Shown here: positions 35,438-41,448 of the stretch, piece by piece
Position numbering within the stretch: position 1 is the stretch's first letter
Layout: every line of letters starts with the position of its first letter
Assembly: GCA_030066195.1 (NCBI GenBank)
Contig: JASJCB010000070.1
Location: 1 to 41,448 of the forward strand
Direction of reading: 5' to 3'
Length of the DNA: 41,448 nucleotides
Origin: Acidobacteriota bacterium
Lineage (GTDB): Bacteria; Acidobacteriota; Holophagae; Acanthopleuribacterales; Acanthopleuribacteraceae
Notes under the pieces: generated by a model
Told to the model about the DNA's origin: nothing
Seen by the model: the letters and a program-made list of their open reading frames with translations, nothing else
Databases searched by the model: none
Translations under genes and position numbers: made by a program

Positions 35438-36049
35438 ATGGCCTTTCCGAAACCTTTCTACAAATGGCGACCCCACCCCTGGCACGGCCTGGAACCGGGC
35501 CCCGACCCACCGGAACTGGTTACCGCCTATATCGAGGTGACTCCATTTGACACGGTCAAGTACGAAGTCGATAAGGTAACCGGCTATCTCCGTGTGGACC
35601 GGCCGCAACGCACCAGCGCGCGACCGCCCAATCTGTACGGCTTCATACCGCGAACCTATTGCGGCAGGCGTTGTGCCGAACTGTCGCCCACCTCCGAGAG
35701 GGGAGACGGCGATCCCCTGGACATTTGCGTGATCAGTGAACGCGCCATCAACCATGCCAATATTCTGTTGGATGCCCGCGTGGTAGGCGGCCTGCAAATG
35801 ATCGACGGCGGCGAGGCCGATGACAAAATCATCGCGGTACTGGCCAAGGACAACCTGATGGGCGAAGCGCGGGATATCAGCGACATCCCCGCCGTGATCA
35901 TCGAACGTCTGACCCACTACCTGGAGACCTACAAAATGCAACCGGGGTCCGACAGCGGCGTTCGTATCGAAAAGGTCTACGGCGCGGAACACGCCTTCAA
36001 AGTGGTCAAGGCCACTATCGACGACTACGACGAGGAATACGGAAGCTAA
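35438..36049 (+). CDS. ppa: Inorganic pyrophosphatase (family I)
   Basis: 203 residues. The family I signature is present as 'DGDPLDICV' (three Asp that hold the catalytic metals), together with 'VKYEVDKVTGYLRVDR' with its Lys/Glu pair, 'YGFIPRTYCG', 'ADDKIIAVLAKDN' and 'LETYK'. The enzyme hydrolyses pyrophosphate to phosphate in the cytoplasm and drives biosynthetic reactions forward. The start at ATG 35438 has GGAG six bases before it; the frame runs back to 35339, where no ribosome binding site is seen. It converges with the response-regulator operon, and the two ends are 31 bases apart. Confidence 0.93.
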   Translation: MAFPKPFYKWRPHPWHGLEPGPDPPELVTAYIEVTPFDTVKYEVDKVTGYLRVDRPQRTSARPPNLYGFIPRTYCGRRCAELSPTSERGDGDPLDICVISERAINHANILLDARVVGGLQMIDGGEADDKIIAVLAKDNLMGEARDISDIPAVIIERLTHYLETYKMQPGSDSGVRIEKVYGAEHAFKVVKATIDDYDEEYGS

Positions 36050-36051
36050 TT

Positions 36052-36079
36052 AAAAGGGGCCTGCCGTTGAAGCGGCGGG
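36052..36079 (-). terminator. Terminator between convergent ppa and the two-component operon
   Basis: CCTGCCG (36060-36066) pairs with CGGCGGG (36073-36079), with one G-U. On the minus strand it is followed by CCCC and then TTTT. The spacing to the T run weakens it. Confidence 0.45.
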
Positions 36080-36080
36080 A

Positions 36081-37457
36081 TCAGCCCGGTCTATGAATAC
36101 CCAGTTGGTTCAACTTCTGGTGCAGGTGCGGTCTTTGGATACCCAGAATGCGCGCCGTTTCCGATACATTCCAGTTAGTGCTGTGCAACACCAGTTCCAG
36201 GTATTCGCGTTCGCATTGGGCCTTGAAATCACGTAGGGAAGGGAACGCCGCCAGTTTGATGGGCCGCAGTAATTCGGCCACGCCGCCGCCCCCGCTGCGA
36301 ATGGCGCCCGGAATCTGGTCAGCGGTTAGTGGATCGCCGCCGAAGACCACCATGCGCTCGGCAATATTGCGCAACTCGCGGATATTGCCCGGCCAGTGAT
36401 AGCACTTCAGTGCATCGAAGGTGCCGGGGTCCACCACTCGTTTAGGCAGCATGTGCATCTTGCAGGCTTGTTGTACGAAGTGGGTGAACAAGATGGGGAT
36501 GTCGTCCAGCCGGTCCCGTAGCGGCGGGATCTCGATCGGTAGCGCGCTCAGCCGGAAATACAGGTCCTCCCGAAAACGCTTCTCGCGCACTTCTTCCTCC
36601 AGATCGGTATGAGTGGCGGCGATCACGCGCACGTCTACCTTACGGTCGCGGGTGTCGCCCACGCGACGGACTGTGCCGTCTTCCAGAACCCGGAGCAGGC
36701 GGGGTTGCAGGGCCAGGTCCATATCGCCGATTTCGTCCAGGAAGAGGGTACCGCCGTGGGCTTGTTCGAACAGGCCCTGCTTGTCGTTGCGCGCATCGGT
36801 GAAGGCGCCGCGCACGTGGCCGAACAGTTCGCTTTCGATTAGATGTCCGGGAATGGCCGCGCAGTTGATCTTGATGAACGGGCCGTCGCGACGGGTAGAG
36901 TTTTCGTGAATGGAGGCGGCCACCAGTTCCTTGCCGGTACCGCTTTCACCCCGTATCAGCACGCGTCCCTGGGTGGGCGCCACGCGCCGGATTTGCTGAC
37001 GCAGGTTGGAAACACCTGCCGTGGTGCCCAGGATGGTGGTGCCGCCCGGCAGACCTGCTTCCAACTGTTTGATGTGTTTCTTGAGCGCCGTCACCTCCAG
37101 GCAGTTGCGGATGGTTTGCATGAGGCGCTCATTGGTGGCCGGCTTCTCTATGAAGTCGTAAACGCCCAAGCGCAGGGCCTCCATGGTCTCGTTGATGGAA
37201 GCCTCACCGGAGACGATGATGGTGGGCGGCAGTTGGTCCTTGGGGCTCAGCTCGGCCACCAGTTCCACGCCGCTTTTGCCTTCCAGGCGTACGTCCAACA
37301 ACAGCACATCGGGTTTGACGGTTTCGGGATCGGTCAAATAGGCGGATGCTTCCTCGGCGGAGGCGTAACCCCGGGTATGGTAACCCGCGTCCTCCAATTG
37401 GAAGATGGTGTTGGCGCGTATTTTCACATTGTCTTCAACCACCATGATGGTCGCCAT
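36081..37457 (-). CDS. Sigma-54-dependent response regulator (NtrC family)
   Basis: 458 residues. N-terminal receiver domain: acidic pair in 'VVEDN', phosphorylated Asp55 in 'VLLLDVRLEG', Thr/Ser in 'IIVSGEAS' and Lys in 'DFIEKPA'. Central AAA+ domain: Walker A 'GESGTGKE', Walker B 'GGTLFLDEIGDMD', arginine-finger region 'REDLYFRLSALPIEIPPLRD'. The sigma-54-contacting loop is 'GAFTDA' in place of GAFTGA. C-terminal Fis-type HTH: 'NVSETARILGIQRPHLHQKL'. Phosphorylated by the kinase encoded just upstream, it should activate sigma-54 promoters; none was identified in this window. ATG 37457 has AGGAGG six bases upstream and overlaps the kinase gene by 23 bases. Confidence 0.92.
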   Translation of the reverse strand: MATIMVVEDNVKIRANTIFQLEDAGYHTRGYASAEEASAYLTDPETVKPDVLLLDVRLEGKSGVELVAELSPKDQLPPTIIVSGEASINETMEALRLGVYDFIEKPATNERLMQTIRNCLEVTALKKHIKQLEAGLPGGTTILGTTAGVSNLRQQIRRVAPTQGRVLIRGESGTGKELVAASIHENSTRRDGPFIKINCAAIPGHLIESELFGHVRGAFTDARNDKQGLFEQAHGGTLFLDEIGDMDLALQPRLLRVLEDGTVRRVGDTRDRKVDVRVIAATHTDLEEEVREKRFREDLYFRLSALPIEIPPLRDRLDDIPILFTHFVQQACKMHMLPKRVVDPGTFDALKCYHWPGNIRELRNIAERMVVFGGDPLTADQIPGAIRSGGGGVAELLRPIKLAAFPSLRDFKAQCEREYLELVLHSTNWNVSETARILGIQRPHLHQKLNQLGIHRPG

Positions 37458-38670
37458 GGCTGTCCTCCTGAGATGTCGTGGGGAAAAGAAGGTGGAAGGT
37501 CGCACCTTCCGGCCCGGTGTGGTGCAGGATCAGGTCGCCGCCGTGGTCCAGCATGATCTTGCGGGAAATGGCCAGACCCAAGCCCATGCCCTCGCCGATC
37601 TTGCGGCTGGTGGTGTAGGGTTCGAACAGGCGCGTACCCACCTCGGGCGGAATGCCGGGACCGTTGTCCGCGACTTCGATGATCAGTTGTTCGTCCTCGG
37701 CCAGGACCTGGAAATCGATGCGTCCGCCGCGGTCCCCGATTGCCAACGAGGCGTTGTTGCACAGGTTCACCAAAACCTGCCGTACCATATCTTTGTCCAT
37801 GGGCGCCGTGAGGCCCCGGTCTTCACCGGTCAGCACCAATTCCAGGTTGTCCCAGGCGCTTGCGAACAAGCCGGTAAAGCGCTCCAACACCTGGTGGGGA
37901 TTGACATCGACGGCCTTCAGCTTGCCGATTTTGGCGAATGAGGTGAACTGGTGCGTGAAATCTTTCAGTCGATCCAATTCCTCTTCCACCGAGCTTTTGA
38001 GTCCGTTCACCCGCTGGTCCAACTGAGGCGCCTCGCCGTGAACATAGGACGCCAACTGATTCAGTTCCATGCGGGCCGCGGTCAAGGGGGTACGAATCTC
38101 GTGCGCGTGGCGTCGGGCGGCTTCCTGCCAGGCCGATAAATTGTTCAGACTTTGCAGACGTTTGCGTTGACGGGCGATGACGCTGGAGGTCAACTCGATC
38201 ATGCGCGCAATACGACCCAGGGGGCCCCGGCCGAGATCACCCACGCGGATATCCGTTCGACCCGCGGACAGGTTTTCCAAATGGCCCTGAATGATGCTCA
38301 GGCGGCGTTCGGTGCGGCGGTGCTGCCAGACCCAGACAGCCCCGGAACTGAGCAGGATGACGGCCAGCAGGCCTGAGAGCACCAGTTGAACGCGCTCACG
38401 TAATTCCTCGCGGTTGTGTTCCAAAACGGCGTAGTGCTCCAATCGCGCCTGTACGCGTTCAAAGCGCTCTCGATAGACCGGGCTGTTCTCGGGGTCCAAG
38501 TCGGAGAGGTTGCGCAGGTCGTCTCGGTATTCGGTCAGGATGGTTTGATTCTCCGGGTCCAGGGCTACTCGTACCCAGATCCCCGAGAACTGACGCTGGA
38601 AGATGTGGAATACGGCCAGGGCTGCGAGAATCATCAGCAATAAAGCACCGATTACCTGCCTCAGGTTCAT
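37435..38670 (-). CDS. Membrane sensor histidine kinase
   Basis: 411 residues. Two membrane helices (residues ~7-24 and the segment 'LVLSGLLAVILLSSGAVWVW') flank a helical extracytoplasmic domain of ~80 residues, followed by a HAMP-like linker. The dimerisation domain has the H-box 'RRHAHEIRTPLT', with His190 as the phosphorylated residue. The ATPase part shows the N box 'VLVNLCNNASLAIGD', G1 'VADNGPGIP' and G2 'GEGMGLGLAISRKI'. It phosphorylates the response regulator whose gene overlaps its 3' end by 23 bases. The start is ATG 38670, overlapping the previous stop as ATGA, with GGAGG seven bases upstream. The frame runs open to 39282 but that part is antisense-like noise. The signal is unknown; neighbours suggest an envelope cue. 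Confidence 0.92.
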   Translation of the reverse strand: MNLRQVIGALLLMILAALAVFHIFQRQFSGIWVRVALDPENQTILTEYRDDLRNLSDLDPENSPVYRERFERVQARLEHYAVLEHNREELRERVQLVLSGLLAVILLSSGAVWVWQHRRTERRLSIIQGHLENLSAGRTDIRVGDLGRGPLGRIARMIELTSSVIARQRKRLQSLNNLSAWQEAARRHAHEIRTPLTAARMELNQLASYVHGEAPQLDQRVNGLKSSVEEELDRLKDFTHQFTSFAKIGKLKAVDVNPHQVLERFTGLFASAWDNLELVLTGEDRGLTAPMDKDMVRQVLVNLCNNASLAIGDRGGRIDFQVLAEDEQLIIEVADNGPGIPPEVGTRLFEPYTTSRKIGEGMGLGLAISRKIMLDHGGDLILHHTGPEGATFHLLFPTTSQEDSHGDHHGG

Positions 38671-39266
38671 AGCTCCACCTCCAACCGCCAGCTCCCGCTG
38701 ATCACCGACCGTCTTTTGATGGAGGTGGCCAGCAGCATGTCCAAGACCTTGTTGGGGTCTTCGCGTTTGGGGTTTTCGTCCAGCTTTTCGGAGAACCACT
38801 CGCGCGTTTCCCTTTGTTCCCGCTCCGAGAAAGGCAGCACCTTCATGGTCACGGTAACGGCCCAGAGGGTGCCGGTCAGTCGGGCCGGCGAGTTCAAGGC
38901 AATCCGGCCGTCCTCGAAGAAGGCGGACAACTTGTCGGTGTCGGCAAGCTTGTGGTTTTCGAATTTGCCGTCGAAATGCCAGACCTTGACATAGTACACA
39001 TCGTCCCAAGGTTCGTAGCGAACATCTACCTTGGCTCCTCCGGAAGGTAGGGTGCGGGTTCCCGTAACGGCCCGAGCCTTGAGCGTGAACACAAAAGTCG
39101 TGGTGAGCCCCGAACGCAGCATGCGAGCCACCTTGGGCTGTTCCAAATGGATGCGCGGCAGGACCAACATCAAGCGACGCTCCTCCTTCAACACCAATCC
39201 CGGCGTCTCCCAGGCAGCGAGCCAGGGGCAACAAAAGGCGGTGAATAAGAACAGCCGAACCTTCAT
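38667..39266 (-). CDS. Small exported protein coupled to the sensor kinase (DUF4390-like?)
   Basis: 199 residues with a signal peptide ('MKVRLFLFTAFCCPWLAAWE'). The mature part is predicted mostly beta ('DVRYEPWDDVYYVKVWHFDG') and ends in a charged helix ('REQRETREWFSEKLDE'). This resembles DUF4390 proteins, which in other bacteria lie next to NtrY-like kinases; that match is from memory and uncertain. ATG 39266 overlaps the stop of the upstream outer-membrane gene (ATGA), with GAGGAG eight bases upstream; GTG 39272 is less well placed. Its stop in turn overlaps the kinase start as ATGA. The coupling makes it a good candidate for a periplasmic partner of the kinase. Confidence 0.7.
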   Translation of the reverse strand: MKVRLFLFTAFCCPWLAAWETPGLVLKEERRLMLVLPRIHLEQPKVARMLRSGLTTTFVFTLKARAVTGTRTLPSGGAKVDVRYEPWDDVYYVKVWHFDGKFENHKLADTDKLSAFFEDGRIALNSPARLTGTLWAVTVTMKVLPFSEREQRETREWFSEKLDENPKREDPNKVLDMLLATSIKRRSVISGSWRLEVEL

Positions 39267-40609
39267 TGCCACAACTCCTCATTTTGATTGGAGTACGAGA
39301 CGGAAATGTTGATCAGCCCATGGTTATCGCGAATGGCCAGACTCAGGCGGTAGGTGGTGCGGTCGCTGTCGGCGGGCGGTGTCACATTTTCCAAGCTGGA
39401 ACCGTAAAACCAATGACCTGCCTCCAGTTGCAAGCGGAAGTCGCTTTCCTTCCACAGGAACTTTCGTTCCCAAATGTTCCAAGCCAACATGCCGCGAGCG
39501 TGGAACCGGTTGGCGGTATAGTCACCGGGCGCGCGGTAACCCGGATCATTGTCGCAGGTGTCGATGCCGTGATTGGACCAACTTCCGCCCAATTCCAGGG
39601 CCGCGGTTTTTTCGCCCGGTAAGGACCAGTATTTCTGGCCGGTGACCGTAGCCTGGCCCGTATTCAAGACGAGTTGTCGATAGGGGATGCGCACCCGGGC
39701 CTTGGTGACGGGGCCGCTCTGATCGTCTACATCGCGAAACTCGCGATCCAGCAGGGCCGAAGCCTTCAATTGCATGCCGGAGGTGGGGAAAAGCGGGTGA
39801 TCCTTGGAATCATAGGTCCAGGAAAGCTCCGTTCGGTGATTGCGAAAGGTGGTGTCGGGATGATCGATGATGAATTGGCCGACGGGATTGATATAGTCGA
39901 TCTTTCCCCCGTTCAACTGGTAGGTCAGGTTGAATAAGTGGTGACGCTTATAGGGCAAACTCAGGGACAGGGTAGCGCCGTAGGAACTGTCCGCCTCAAC
40001 CTCGGCCAGGCTGCCCGATTCGGGAAAGTCGCTGAAGTTTTTACCGTAACCCGAAGGAAGTTGAAAGGTAAGCGAGCCCACCACGTGACGGTTGAACAGA
40101 TTGTAATGCGTGTATTGGATACCGGGCCGATAGGGACCGAAAACGGAAAGCTCGCCGTTAGAGCCGGGGAACCAGCGCCAACCGAAGATCAGCGCATTGC
40201 CCCGCGGTGTATCGTTTGACGGGGGTTGGCTGAGCGCGGGGAAGTTGCTTTGATAGTCCTTTTCCAGAAACACGTAGTCCAACAGGTATGCCCAGAACCA
40301 GCGCCGGGTTTCCTCGATGGTAATGATCAACTGGTAGGCGCCCCTCTTGGAGCCCTTGCCCAACTCGAAAGCTACTTTATGAACGAAGGTCAGCCGTTCC
40401 AAGCGGTACTTGCCGCGTGCCAGATCCTCTTCCGCGTAGACCTTCCCTTCCTCCAGCAACAGGGAACTGCGCAGGATGCTCTCGGAATCGGACCTCAACC
40501 CGACGAACCGGATGGTTTCGATCAAAAAGCCGGACGCCGCGGGGTCCTGATCCCCGGCAACAGCAAAAGGAACGGTAATCCAAAGGATCAACAAAAGCCA
40601 GGGCCGCAA
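39263..40609 (-). CDS. POTRA/beta-barrel outer-membrane protein (BamA/Omp85-like)
   Basis: 448 residues. A signal peptide ('LLLILWITVPFAVA') is followed by one POTRA-like domain ('FLIETIRFVGLRSDSESILR' through 'YQLIITIEE'). The rest is an amphipathic beta barrel with many aromatic-ended strands ('FNRHVVGSLTFQLPSGYG', 'TELSWTYDSKDHPLFPTSGM'). The last pattern, SxDxRxxPxFPTxG-like, is typical of Omp85/ShlB-type barrels. With a single POTRA domain and ~450 residues it is smaller than BamA, so it is probably an accessory family member that exports or inserts a substrate. The start is TTG, with GGGAGG five bases upstream. It is the first gene of the four-gene operon with a small exported protein, a histidine kinase and a sigma-54 regulator. 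Confidence 0.75.
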   Translation of the reverse strand: MRPWLLLILWITVPFAVAGDQDPAASGFLIETIRFVGLRSDSESILRSSLLLEEGKVYAEEDLARGKYRLERLTFVHKVAFELGKGSKRGAYQLIITIEETRRWFWAYLLDYVFLEKDYQSNFPALSQPPSNDTPRGNALIFGWRWFPGSNGELSVFGPYRPGIQYTHYNLFNRHVVGSLTFQLPSGYGKNFSDFPESGSLAEVEADSSYGATLSLSLPYKRHHLFNLTYQLNGGKIDYINPVGQFIIDHPDTTFRNHRTELSWTYDSKDHPLFPTSGMQLKASALLDREFRDVDDQSGPVTKARVRIPYRQLVLNTGQATVTGQKYWSLPGEKTAALELGGSWSNHGIDTCDNDPGYRAPGDYTANRFHARGMLAWNIWERKFLWKESDFRLQLEAGHWFYGSSLENVTPPADSDRTTYRLSLAIRDNHGLINISVSYSNQNEELWQ

Positions 40610-40777
40610 AAGTACCTCCCAACCTGGATATCGAACGTTGCCCCCACCACACTGGTTTCGGAAAACCGGGGGTCGAACGGTTTTATGAACAGGAGGTTAG
40701 GGGCAAGAATCACGCCAGGGGTCATTGCGGCACAGTGGGTTCCATGATAACACAAGTGTGTCAGGTTTTTCGTACAG

Positions 40778-41161
40778 TTACGTGTCGAAAAACCAACACC
40801 ATCGGTAATGACGGCATGATACCAAAGTTGCCGGTAGGGGCGACTTCTTAAAAAGAGTCGTACGCGATACCCGGGACATGCGAATTCTGAAGCCGCATAC
40901 CTTAGCGGCTTCGGCCGGCCGCACCAGGTTTTCGCCGGGATTTTCCACGAAACCCGTTTTCTGTTTGATGGAAAGAATGGGAATATCCAGCCCATAGTGT
41001 TCGAAGATCATGGCCAGGCAGGGCGTCCCCCTGTCTCCGTCTGAGTACTCGGGTAAGAAGATCTTCTTCCAAAAATGGATACTATCCCTACCCCGGGCCT
41101 TTTTGATGACCTGGAATACGATAATGAACAGAATGATCCACAAAAATACGGAAAAATCCAT
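40778..41161 (-). CDS. Membrane-anchored C39-like protein without catalytic Cys
   Basis: 127 residues. One N-terminal membrane helix ('FSVFLWIILFIIVFQVI') precedes a C39 peptidase-like segment: 'GDRGTPCLAMIFEHYGLDIP' matches the ECGxACLAMIxxxYG motif of double-glycine peptidases, but Arg replaces the nucleophile Cys. A possible His lies in 'CRHYRW' near the end; the final Asp region is missing, as the frame stops ten residues later. It is therefore inactive or a remnant, like the C39-like docking domains of some ABC exporters. ATG 41161 has GGAGG seven bases upstream; the frame opens at 41434. No ABC exporter is adjacent in the window; the region to the right (41162-41448) has no supported gene. 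Confidence 0.5.
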   Translation of the reverse strand: MDFSVFLWIILFIIVFQVIKKARGRDSIHFWKKIFLPEYSDGDRGTPCLAMIFEHYGLDIPILSIKQKTGFVENPGENLVRPAEAAKVCGFRIRMSRVSRTTLFKKSPLPATLVSCRHYRWCWFFDT

Positions 41162-41448
41162 ACACCGGCCTCCGAGTACGTAGGGGCTGTTGTAGGACAG
41201 GACGCAAGCCGACAAAAGCGGGACCTTCGCGGGACACACAGGCACCCTGTCAGAACTCCAGGGCATGCGTTTGTCGTAACAAGCGTTGCCACATGCGTCG
41301 CCATGCGTCATTCTTCCGTGGAAAACCCGGATCTTCGAACTGCTGCATAAACCGCGGTCGCCAAAACCCTGAATACGTCTATACCGACACGTAGTTCCAA
41401 GCCAAAAAATGCATATACTCGCGTTCGAGTGCAAGGATTTCCGCCGAA

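Noticed and set aside
37435..39282. A 615-residue kinase starting at 39282
   Set aside because: The first 204 codons are a shadow of the exported-protein gene; ATG 38670 has a ribosome binding site and an ATGA overlap, and begins directly with the first membrane helix.

Overview
The window looks like a chromosomal segment of a Gram-negative, moderately GC-rich bacterium. It encodes a TonB-dependent receptor, a POTRA/beta-barrel outer-membrane protein, lipobox-bearing lipoproteins and two sigma-54-type activators. The mix of large sigma-54 regulators, Sel1 and TPR proteins and an XPB/Bax1 pair would fit Acidobacteriota or a similar soil or marine lineage. That is inference: no rRNA or marker gene is present. 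No phage, plasmid or CRISPR is visible. A striking share of genes (about 8 of 24) seem to start with TTG behind a good ribosome binding site.

Layout. 1-4225: the end of a peroxiredoxin-like gene, then a minus-strand lipoprotein/TPR-like gene pair and a DedA-family membrane protein. 4270-6907: an XPB-type DNA helicase overlapping a Bax1 (DUF790) nuclease, a likely DNA-repair pair. 6958-8494: a TetR regulator whose operator lies between its own -35 and -10; a second copy of the operator precedes a Sel1-repeat gene. 8495-9206: a long intergenic region with a cloverleaf-like inverted-repeat structure followed by an intrinsic terminator. 9207-13889: a 1560-residue regulator made of a pseudokinase, a degenerate ATPase, a helical/TPR region, a sigma-54 AAA+ domain and a Fis-type HTH. 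14470-19810: a small secreted protein, an MMPL/RND-type membrane transporter and a serine hydrolase (beta-lactamase fold) with a TPR tail.

19862-22515 is a scar region: a DDE-transposase pseudogene cut off where a 42-bp tandem repeat array begins, a CheX-like phosphatase gene, and a flavin-monooxygenase gene collapsed to about 50 codons with its start, stop and terminator still in place. 22516-26157 encodes a secreted protein of nine ~133-residue repeats. 26327-31231 holds a beta-propeller protein and a peptide-type ABC importer (lipoprotein SBP and two permeases). The fused double-ATPase of the importer lies convergently on the other strand (31169-32605). A second 42-bp repeat array (32741-32891) separates it from a TonB-dependent receptor.

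35438-36049 is an inorganic pyrophosphatase. 36081-40609 is a tightly coupled minus-strand operon: BamA-like outer-membrane protein, a small exported protein, a sensor histidine kinase and a sigma-54 response regulator. The genes are linked by two ATGA overlaps and one 23-nt overlap. A short membrane-anchored C39-like protein without its catalytic Cys lies near the right end.

All calls come from reading the sequence; no database search was run.
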